The notes below the pieces were generated by a model, which was not told the DNA's origin, made no database searches, and saw nothing but the letters and a program-made list of their open reading frames with translations. A program made the position numbers and the translations under genes. A stretch of 64,000 bases of DNA, from the NCBI RefSeq assembly GCF_003160695.1, contig NZ_QGDD01000003.1, positions 186,001 to 250,000 of the forward strand, written 5' to 3'. Each line of letters begins with the position of its first letter. The first letter of the stretch is position 1. This stretch comes from Nocardioides silvaticus (GTDB lineage: Bacteria; Actinomycetota; Actinomycetes; Propionibacteriales; Nocardioidaceae). Positions 49,493-55,817 of the stretch are shown in pieces.

Positions 49493-51628
49493 TCAGTGGG
49501 TGGGGGTGGGGGTGACGTCGAGCTCGTCGTCCAGCTGGCGGGCGGCCGAGGAACGGCCGGGCAGCCACCAGTTCCACTTCCCGAGGAGGGTCATGGTGGC
49601 GGGGACGAGGATCATCCGGACGACGGTCGCGTCGAGGGCGACGGCGACGGCCAGGCCGACGCCGAGCATCTTCACGACGACCGCGGACTCGGTGGCGAAG
49701 CCGAGGAAGACGGCGACCATGATCGCCGCGGCGACCGAGATCACCCGGCCGGTCGAGGCGATGCCGCGCACGACCGATCCCTTGGCGTCACCGGTGTCGA
49801 GCCAGTCGTCACGGACGGCCGACAGCAGGAACACCTCGTAGTCCATCGAGAGCCCGAAAAGCACCGCGAACATCAGGATCGGCACCCAGCTCGAGACGGG
49901 GATGGCGTGGTCGACGCCGAGCAGCGCCGAGCCCCAGCCGTGCTGGAAGACGAGCGTGAGCACGCCGTACGCCGCAGCGATGGACAGCAGGTTCATGGCG
50001 GCCGCCTTCAGCGGCACCACGATCGAGCGGAACATGACCGTCAGCAGCACGATCGAGACCAGCACCACGAACCCGACGACCAGCCACAGGCGCTCCTGCA
50101 GCAGCTCGGAGATGTCGCCGAGGATCGGGGTGTAGCCCGTCGCCTCGACACCGTCCGGCAGCACGTCGGCTCGCAGCTCGTCGAGGAACACGGTGGTGTC
50201 CTCGTCGATCGGCGACGTGGTGGGCTCGATGTCCCAGACCGCCAGCCGGCCGTCGGGGGACGTGCTGACCGGGGTCGAGGAGGCGACCTCGTCGAGGTCG
50301 GCGACCTCGCGGTGCAGCGCCTCGACCTCGCCCGGGCTGACCTCGTCGAGGTCCGCGACCAGGGTGATCGGGCCGTTGGCGCCCGGGCCGAACTCGTCGG
50401 TGATGAGGTCGTACGCCGCACGAGTGGTGCTGTCCTTCGGGTCCGACCCGCCGTCCTGCGGCCAGGTGCGCATGCCGAGCGCCGGGGCGCCCAGCGCGAG
50501 GAGGACCGTCAGCGCGACGAGCGCCCAGGCGACCGGCTTCCGGGCCACCGTGGCCACCCAACGGGCGGTCCAGGTGTCGTCGGTCGTCGAGGAGCCGCGT
50601 TCGGTCGTCGAGTAGTCCGAGCCGCTAGGCGAGGACGTATCGAGACGCCGCACCTTCCGCGGCATCAGCCGGCGACCCGCCAGCGCGCACAGTGCGGGGA
50701 CCAGCGTCAGCGCAGCCGCCATGACGCACACGACGGAGATGGCGGTGGCGAAGCCGAAGGCGTCGTACGTCGGCAGGCCGGCCAGCCGCAGTCCCATCAA
50801 CGAGACGAGGACGGTCAGGCCCGCGCCCACGACCGAGCGACCCGCGGTGGCAGTGGCGCGCGCGGCCGCCTCGACCGGGGTGTCGCCGGCCCGGAGGCGG
50901 GCGACGTGCCGGGTGACGATGAGCAGCGCGTAGTCGATGCCCACACCGAGGCCGACCATCGTCGCGATGGTCGGGGCGGAGGTGGAGACGTCCATCAGGC
51001 CCGCGAGCAGCATGACACCGGACGAGCCGGCTACGAGTCCGCCCACCGCGACGGCGATCGGCAGGCCGGCGGCCACGACGGACCCGAACGCGATGACCAG
51101 CAGCGCGAGCGCGACCAGGATGCCGATCAGCTCGCCGCGGCCCTCGATCTCGGTCGCGGTCCCGGGCAGCTCGCCTCCGAGCTCGACCTGGTAGCCGGCC
51201 TCCTCGGCAGGCTCCGCGGCCTCCCAGAGCGGGTCGACGATGCCGTAGATGTCGGTGTCGGTCGTCGGAACGTCGTACCGGACGTACAGCAGGGCGGTGT
51301 CGCCGTCCTCGGACAGCCGCGGCGTCACGGTGGTGACGTGCTCGGAGCCCTCGAGCTCGGCGACGACTTCGTCAACGACCGCGGCGTCGAGGCGCGCGTC
51401 GTCGTGGAGGACGACCTGCGCGCTCGAGCCGCCGGCGTCCGGGAAGTGCTCCCGGAGCTGGTCGACGCCGTGCTGCGCACGGGTGTCGGGGACGTTCCAG
51501 TTGTCGCGGAGCTCTCCGCCGAGGGTGGCGGCGAGACCTCCGAGCGCGACGAGCACGAGGATCCAGGCCGCGATCGTGCGCCAGGGGTGGCGGGCCGTCG
51601 CGAGGCCTACTCGGTGCAGGGGATTCAT
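49493..51628 (-). CDS. MMPL-family RND transporter (MmpL11/YdfJ-like)
   Basis: 711 residues, with AAGGAGA as ribosome binding site. Each half carries TM1, an ectodomain and a five-helix bundle; the conserved GLGVGIDYALLIVTRH and FGLSMDYEVFLLSAV mark the two proton-relay regions. It likely exports a lipid or drug. Residues about 329-353 (RRLDTSSPSGSDYSTTERG...) in the cytoplasmic loop between the two halves are encoded by a hairpin repeat inserted in frame. Confidence 0.9.
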   Translation of the reverse strand: MNPLHRVGLATARHPWRTIAAWILVLVALGGLAATLGGELRDNWNVPDTRAQHGVDQLREHFPDAGGSSAQVVLHDDARLDAAVVDEVVAELEGSEHVTTVTPRLSEDGDTALLYVRYDVPTTDTDIYGIVDPLWEAAEPAEEAGYQVELGGELPGTATEIEGRGELIGILVALALLVIAFGSVVAAGLPIAVAVGGLVAGSSGVMLLAGLMDVSTSAPTIATMVGLGVGIDYALLIVTRHVARLRAGDTPVEAAARATATAGRSVVGAGLTVLVSLMGLRLAGLPTYDAFGFATAISVVCVMAAALTLVPALCALAGRRLMPRKVRRLDTSSPSGSDYSTTERGSSTTDDTWTARWVATVARKPVAWALVALTVLLALGAPALGMRTWPQDGGSDPKDSTTRAAYDLITDEFGPGANGPITLVADLDEVSPGEVEALHREVADLDEVASSTPVSTSPDGRLAVWDIEPTTSPIDEDTTVFLDELRADVLPDGVEATGYTPILGDISELLQERLWLVVGFVVLVSIVLLTVMFRSIVVPLKAAAMNLLSIAAAYGVLTLVFQHGWGSALLGVDHAIPVSSWVPILMFAVLFGLSMDYEVFLLSAVRDDWLDTGDAKGSVVRGIASTGRVISVAAAIMVAVFLGFATESAVVVKMLGVGLAVAVALDATVVRMILVPATMTLLGKWNWWLPGRSSAARQLDDELDVTPTPTH
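50608..50643. repeat. Hairpin repeat copy inside the MMPL gene
   Basis: A 36-nt copy of the repeat found at 51.8-52.1 and 54.2-54.8 kb. Outer TCGA/TCGA, then GTCC (50615-50618) opposite GGAC (50633-50636), then GCC/GGC around loop GCTA. Other copies have GCCC/GGGC at the same place, so the change is compensated on both arms. It encodes about residues 329-341 in frame. Confidence 0.8.
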
Positions 51629-51697
51629 CAGGTTCTCCTTGATCGGTGGATCGTGAGAACCACGGTCGTGGAGACCCCTTGAGTCCCTCTTGGGCCC

Positions 51698-51719
51698 GAC
51701 TTGAGCCCGGAATCAAGTC
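51698..51719. promoter_or_regulatory. Dyad upstream of the MMPL gene
   Basis: GACTTGA (51698-51704) and TCAAGTC (51713-51719) form a perfect 7-bp dyad around 8 nt, about 70 bp upstream of the MMPL ATG. A third CTTGAGTCCC-like half-site lies at 51679-51688. It is a candidate operator for an unlinked regulator. Confidence 0.5.
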
Positions 51720-51785
51720 ACCTCTCGAGCAGCCCGAGCGAACTCGGGCGTCGAGTAGCCCGAGCCGCCAGGCGTTAGTCGGTCG

Positions 51786-51821
51786 TCGAGTAGCCCGAGC
51801 CGCCAGGCGAGGGCGTATCGA
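51786..51821 (-). repeat. Hairpin repeat, type A (GCCC/GGGC stem)
   Basis: Outer TCGA/TCGA, GTA opposite GTA, stem GCCC/GGGC, GA opposite GA, stem GCC/GGC, loop GCCA. The loop differs from the GCTA seen in other type A copies. Confidence 0.8.
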
Positions 51822-51939
51822 GACGCCTCGGTCGTCGAGTAGCCCGAGCCGCCAGGCGTTAGTCGGTCGTCGAGTAGCCCGAGCCGCCAGGCGTTAGTCG
51901 GTCGTCGAGTAGCCCGAGCCGCCAGGCGTTAGTCGGTCG

Positions 51940-51975
51940 TCGAGTAGCCCGAGCCGCTAGGCGAGGGCGTATCGA
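51940..51975 (-). repeat. Hairpin repeat, type A
   Basis: Same stem as the previous copy, with loop GCTA. It is the last unit of the 35-bp-period run and continues into the conserved GGCGTCTCGATACG leader (minus strand). Confidence 0.8.
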
Positions 51976-52032
51976 GACGCCGCTCGTTGCCCGCGGCCTT
52001 TGGGTCGCGGTCGGCGTGCGGCTTCCGGCGTC

Positions 52033-52072
52033 TCGATACGCGCCCTCGCGCAGAGCGCTCGGCGCTACTCGA
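52033..52072 (+). repeat. Hairpin repeat, type B (GCGCC/GGCGC stem)
   Basis: Outer TCGA/TCGA and TAC opposite TAC are kept, but the stems are GCGCC/GGCGC and GCGC/GCGC with loop AGA. Both arms changed together relative to type A. Confidence 0.8.
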
Positions 52073-52167
52073 CGACCGGTGGAGGCGCAGAGCGCTCGGC
52101 GCTACTCGACGACCGGTGGGTGCGCTGCTCGACGACCGATGGGGGCGTAGAGCGCTCGGCTGGCGTC

Positions 52168-52539
52168 CTACTGCGACGCCGGCTGCGCGCCCTCGTCGAC
52201 GGTCGGCCGTCCCGAGCGGTTCGGGGACGGGCTGGTTCCGCGGTCGAGGACGATGGCGACGAGCACGCCGGCGAGGGCCAGCAGCCCGAGCCAGCTCAGG
52301 GCGTCTCCAACGGCCTCGTTCGACCTGAAGTCCATCAAGGCAGGAAGGTCGTTCGAGTACAGCACCCACGCCGACAGCGAGAACCCCGCCAGCGCGGCAC
52401 CCAGTGTCGCGGCGCAGGCACCGATCCGGGCCCACATCCCCTCGCGCCAGCGCGTCGCACAGGCGATCGCGGCCGCGGCGTAGACCGCCACGACCAACAG
52501 CTCGCGGATGAAGTAGTCGGCAGGCAGTCCGAGGGTCAT
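52168..52539 (-). CDS. Hypothetical four-helix membrane protein
   Basis: 123 residues from ATG 52539. Hydrophobic segments lie at about residues 10-28 (LLVVAVYAAAAIACATRW), 35-55 (IGACAATLGAALAGFSLSAWVLY) and 75-97 (ALSWLGLLALAGVLVAIVLDR), with a polar tail (PSPNRSGRPTVDEGAQPASQ). No family was recognised. It lies between repeat array 1 and the HNH gene. The start is uncertain, since an in-frame ATG 48 bases upstream also exists. Confidence 0.55.
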   Translation of the reverse strand: MTLGLPADYFIRELLVVAVYAAAAIACATRWREGMWARIGACAATLGAALAGFSLSAWVLYSNDLPALMDFRSNEAVGDALSWLGLLALAGVLVAIVLDRGTSPSPNRSGRPTVDEGAQPASQ

Positions 52540-52637
52540 GCCGCAGTATCTCCGATCCTGCCAGCCCGCTGACAGAGGTTCGGGCATGCCGATGGCCCCG
52601 CCGGTGGTGCTGTGTGGCGGGGTTCGGGGCGTGGCAG

Positions 52638-54017
52638 CTAGTGGTCGGGCGGGGAGGTGCCGGTGAGCGGGTGGGTGCCGGTGGGGTCGACGAGGTAGGT
52701 GCCGGAGTCGAGGGTCCAGGTGTAGGTGCCGGGGTGGAGCATCCGGTAGGCGGCTCGACCGGCGGTCTTCATCCGGTGGTGGCCGCGACACAAGGGGGCG
52801 AGGTTGCACGGACAGGTGACACCGCCGTCGGCATGGGATTCGAGGTGGTCGAGGTCGCAGCGTCCTGGTCTGATGGTCGAGCCTGTCGAGACCGTGCAGT
52901 GGGGGAAGACGCAGTGGTGGTCGCGTTCGGTGACCTGACGCCGGTGGCGGTCGGGGATCTCGTAGGAGTCGACCGGCTGGTGACCGGCGAGATCCACGAC
53001 TGGCCTGACGAGGACCGTCGTGCCGGGGAGGCCGAGCCAGTCCTTGATCTGCTCCGGCGAGATCGGGGTCCGGGTGTTGCCGAACCGACCCACGGTCATC
53101 TCGTCGGGGTTGAGGTGCAGGACCAGCTCGGTCCTGCGGCCGGGCACCGTGCGGGAGATCTCCCCGGTCTCGGGGTCGACGACCTGCAGGTCGAGCATCA
53201 GGTCCTCACGCGCCATCTCCCCCAGCGCTTTGGACCGGCGCACGTCGAGGTTGTCCTCGTCGCCGAGCTGACCGAGCAGCTTCGCGCGGCGGCTGATCGC
53301 GTTCTCCAGGTCGAGGGCGTCAGCAGCATCCAGGGTCGCGGAGACGTTCGCGGTGCCGTCGAACCCGACCGCATCCAGACCGGTGTTCACGTGCCGGTGC
53401 TCCTGCGCCTGGCGGCGGCGTTCCTCGGCGGCCGCGGGGTCGTACCGGACGAGGGCTTCTTCGACGAGGCGGTCGACCTGGGGCCAGGTGCAGCCTTGGG
53501 CGCTGATGGCGAGCTGCCGGTCGACGTAGGCGGCGGCGTCCTCGCAGAGGGACCTGGTGAGGTCGGCGACCCGCAGTGCTTTCCACACCGGCACCTGCCC
53601 GTCGAGGGTCCGCTGCCACAGCTGGGGGAGGCGGTGGGAGAGCTCGACGACCTGGCCGACGTAGTTGCGGCCGGAGTCCAGGGAGCGGCCGAGGAGGGCG
53701 TTGAGCTCCATGACCGCGAAGTCGCTGATCAGCGGGGCGCCGGGGCCGGCGAGCGGGAGTCCGGTGTCCAGGCCCCGTTCGGTCAGGGTGGCGGCGTCGG
53801 CCTCGTCGTCCACTACGTGCTCGAGCGCCCACTCGGCGATCTCCCGAAGAACGGCGATCTCCTGGTCGGCGATCACGGTGCGGCGCTCACGAATGCTGGC
53901 GAGCAGCTCCTGCGAGCGGGTCACCACGACCCGCTCGGCTTCGGGCGCGACCGGCTCGACGACCACCCCGCCCAGCGGGGCGGGGAGGTCGAAGAGCGGG
54001 GCGGTCCCGAGATCCAT
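52638..54017 (-). CDS. DUF222 / HNH endonuclease (13E12-repeat-like family)
   Basis: 459 residues. Residues 30-330 form the DUF222 domain (LDGQVPVWKALRVADLTRSL, AISRRAKLLGQLGDEDNLDVRRSKAL), followed by a C-terminal HNH nuclease with zinc-type Cys pairs C369/C374 and C387/C404, the DLDHLE core (H391) and LCRGHHRMKT. The family includes the multi-copy 13E12 proteins of mycobacteria; its role is not established. A 19-bp repeat inserts TVSTGST (375-381) next to C374 in frame. Arrays of another repeat flank the gene on both sides. Confidence 0.9.
   Translation of the reverse strand: MDLGTAPLFDLPAPLGGVVVEPVAPEAERVVVTRSQELLASIRERRTVIADQEIAVLREIAEWALEHVVDDEADAATLTERGLDTGLPLAGPGAPLISDFAVMELNALLGRSLDSGRNYVGQVVELSHRLPQLWQRTLDGQVPVWKALRVADLTRSLCEDAAAYVDRQLAISAQGCTWPQVDRLVEEALVRYDPAAAEERRRQAQEHRHVNTGLDAVGFDGTANVSATLDAADALDLENAISRRAKLLGQLGDEDNLDVRRSKALGEMAREDLMLDLQVVDPETGEISRTVPGRRTELVLHLNPDEMTVGRFGNTRTPISPEQIKDWLGLPGTTVLVRPVVDLAGHQPVDSYEIPDRHRRQVTERDHHCVFPHCTVSTGSTIRPGRCDLDHLESHADGGVTCPCNLAPLCRGHHRMKTAGRAAYRMLHPGTYTWTLDSGTYLVDPTGTHPLTGTSPPDH
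52875..52893. repeat. 19-bp GGTCGAG...TCGAGACC repeat inside the HNH gene
   Basis: GGTCGAGCCTGTCGAGACC on the plus strand, the same element as 961-979 in menB except for two central bases. It encodes about residues 375-381 in the loop after the first Cys pair of the HNH domain. Confidence 0.6.
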
Positions 54018-54172
54018 GACGCCTATTCAACATGGGACCACCGACAGTTCGAAGCGGGCGGAATCCGCCTGTGGACAGAGGATTCCTTGCGATCGAGTTG
54101 TGGACGACAGGTGGCTCGAACTCGCTTCTGCAACGACCCACGGCCCGACGGCCGCGGGCAGCTTGCGGCGTC

Positions 54173-54208
54173 TCGATACGCCCTCGCCTAGCGGCTCGGG
54201 CTACTCGA
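54173..54208 (+). repeat. Hairpin repeat, type A (unit 1)
   Basis: TCGA/TCGA outer pairs, GCCC/GGGC and GCC/GGC stems, loop TAGC, with the symmetric TAC/TAC and TC/TC internal loops. Confidence 0.8.
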
Positions 54209-54448
54209 CGACCACCACGAGGGCTACTCGACGACCACCACGAGGGCTACTCGAGGTCCGCAAGCCGCCTGCCGACCGTGACCATCCGTCTTCTCGGTCG
54301 CGGCCGCAACCACAGCGAGTACCCCAGGCCTCCCGTCACCGGCGCAGGGCTGGGGGAACAGTCACGCGACCAACGACGGCCCCCAACCATGTGATTCGTC
54401 TCTATCGCTACGACCTACGGTCCCAAGCCGCGGACAGCTTGCGGCGTC

Positions 54449-54484
54449 TCGATACGCCCTCGCCTAGCGGCTCGGGCTACTCGA
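54449..54484 (+). repeat. Hairpin repeat, type A (unit 2)
   Basis: Identical in structure and sequence to the unit 1 copy. It is followed by two half-copies with linkers GACAGGCGA and GGGAGGCGA. Confidence 0.8.
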
Positions 54485-54738
54485 CGACCGACAGGCGAGG
54501 GCTACTCGACGACCGGGAGGCGAGGGCTACTCGACGACCGGGAGGCCGCAAGCCGCGAACCCTCCGCGACCACTCGTCTTCCCGGTCGCAGCCGCAACCA
54601 CAGCGAGCACCTCAGGCCTCCCGTCACCGGCGCAGGGCTAGGGGGAAAAGTCACGCGACCAACGACGGCGCCCAACCATGTAATTCGTCTAGATCGCTAC
54701 CACCCACGGTCCCAAGGCCGCGGACAACTTGCGGCGTC

Positions 54739-54777
54739 TCGATACGCGCCTCGCGCAGAGCGCTCGGCGCTACTCGA
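54739..54777 (+). repeat. Hairpin repeat, type B (unit 3)
   Basis: Stems GCGCC/GGCGC and GCGC/GCGC with loop AGA and TC opposite TC. It is cleaner than the type B copy at 52033. Three half-copies follow, up to the stop of the LLM gene. Confidence 0.8.
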
Positions 54778-54854
54778 CGACCGAAGCGGGCTACTCGACG
54801 ACCGACGTGGGCTACTCGACGACCAAAGCGGGCTGCTCGACGACCGGCCGCAGC

Positions 54855-55817
54855 TCAGCGGAGGGCGGGGAGGACCTTCTCGCCGTACGCCTTGATCATG
54901 TCGGCGTAGTGGGGGCCCATGTTGGCGACGTAGATCTCGTCGAAGCCGGCGCTGATGAAGGGCTTGAAGGCGTCGATGTGGCGGTCGGTGTCGGGGCCGC
55001 AGACGGTGCTCTCGCGGGTCGACTCCTCGGTGACGAGGGAGCTGGCCTGGGCGAAGTGCTGCGGGGACGGGAGGACCTGGGCGAGCTCGCCGGGGAGGCC
55101 CGCGTTGGCCCAGAGCCGGTGGGCGTGGCCGACGCCCTCGTCCTCGGTGGGCGCCCACGCGACCTTGTAGCCGCCGGCCAGCGGCTTGCCCGCACCGGAG
55201 TCACGGAACATGTCGACGACCTCGCCCTCGGGCGTCATCGTGATCAGGCCGTCGCCGATCCGGCAGGCCACCTCGGCGGCGCGGGGGCCGAAGGCGGAGA
55301 CCCAGACCGGGGGCGGGTCGTCGCGGCGGGTGTAGATGCGGGCGTTCTCGACGGTGTAGTGGCGGCCGTGGTGCTGCACGGCCTCGCCCTTCCAGAGCTC
55401 GCGCATCACCTCGATCGCCTCCTCGAGCATCTCCAGCCGCACCTTCTCCGGCGGCCAGGCGTCGCCGAGGATGTGCTCGTTGAGGGCCTCGCCGGTGCCG
55501 ACGCCGAGGCGGAACCGGCCGTCGAGCAGCACGTGGGAGGTCATGGCGGCCTGCGCGACGACGGCCGGGTGCATCCGGACGGTCGGGCAGGTGACGGCGG
55601 TGGTCACGGGGAGGCGCGTCACGCGGGAGAGGGCGCCGATCACCGACCAGACGAACGCGCTCTCGCCCTGCTCGTCGTTCCACGGGTGGTAGTGGTCGGA
55701 GATCCAGAGGCCTTCGAACCCGGCCTCCTCGGCGAGCACGGCCTGCTCGAGGAGCTCGTCGACGCCGTACTCCTCGCAGGACAGGAAGTAGCCGATCAAC
55801 GGCTGACGGTCGGTCAT
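54855..55817 (-). CDS. F420-type LLM-class oxidoreductase
   Basis: 320 residues. It has the luciferase-like TIM barrel: EQAVLAEEAGFEGLWISDHYHPW near the N-terminus, PVTTAVTCPTVRMHPAVVAQAA, and RFRLGVGTGEALNEHILGDAWP. It matches the G6PDH-like/TIGR03557 group of F420-dependent enzymes in Actinobacteria. The substrate is unknown. Its ATG overlaps the stop of the TPP enzyme gene (ATGA), so the two are coupled. It ends against repeat array 2. Confidence 0.88.
   Translation of the reverse strand: MTDRQPLIGYFLSCEEYGVDELLEQAVLAEEAGFEGLWISDHYHPWNDEQGESAFVWSVIGALSRVTRLPVTTAVTCPTVRMHPAVVAQAAMTSHVLLDGRFRLGVGTGEALNEHILGDAWPPEKVRLEMLEEAIEVMRELWKGEAVQHHGRHYTVENARIYTRRDDPPPVWVSAFGPRAAEVACRIGDGLITMTPEGEVVDMFRDSGAGKPLAGGYKVAWAPTEDEGVGHAHRLWANAGLPGELAQVLPSPQHFAQASSLVTEESTRESTVCGPDTDRHIDAFKPFISAGFDEIYVANMGPHYADMIKAYGEKVLPALR

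Larger units (their letters stand above)
51749..52150. repeat. Repeat array 1: hairpin repeats in two orientations
   Basis: This fills most of the gene-free stretch 51629-52167. Full minus-orientation hairpins lie at 51786-51821 and 51940-51975. Half-copies starting GTCGTCGAGTAGCCCGAG recur every 35 bp at 51831, 51866, 51901 and 51936. A plus-orientation variant lies at 52033-52072, followed by half-copies ending CTACTCGACGACC near 52109 and a variant near 52136. The two orientations diverge from a ~55-bp central segment (about 51980-52030). No ORF with support was seen here. Confidence 0.85.
54137..54852. repeat. Repeat array 2: tandem ~276-290-bp units carrying the hairpin repeat
   Basis: This fills the gene-free stretch 54018-54854. 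Two near-identical direct units begin at about 54137 and 54415 and a third partial one at about 54704. The motif CTTGCGGCGTCTCGATACG recurs at 54162, 54438 and 54728. Each full unit holds the leader, a hairpin copy, two or more GGGCTACTCGACGACC half-copies, GCAAGCCGC, then about 150 bp of conserved unique sequence containing CAGGCCTCCCGTCACCGGCG and GTCACGCGACCAACGACGGC. No protein-coding ORF looks real. Confidence 0.85.

Noticed and set aside
51831..51975. A CRISPR array suggested by the exact 35-bp period
   Set aside because: There are no unique spacers; the whole 35 bp is repeated, and no cas genes are in the window.
52638..54017. A prophage or phage terminase cassette suggested by the HNH nuclease
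   Set aside because: The HNH domain is attached to DUF222, a chromosomal multi-copy family, and no capsid, portal, integrase or attachment site is nearby.
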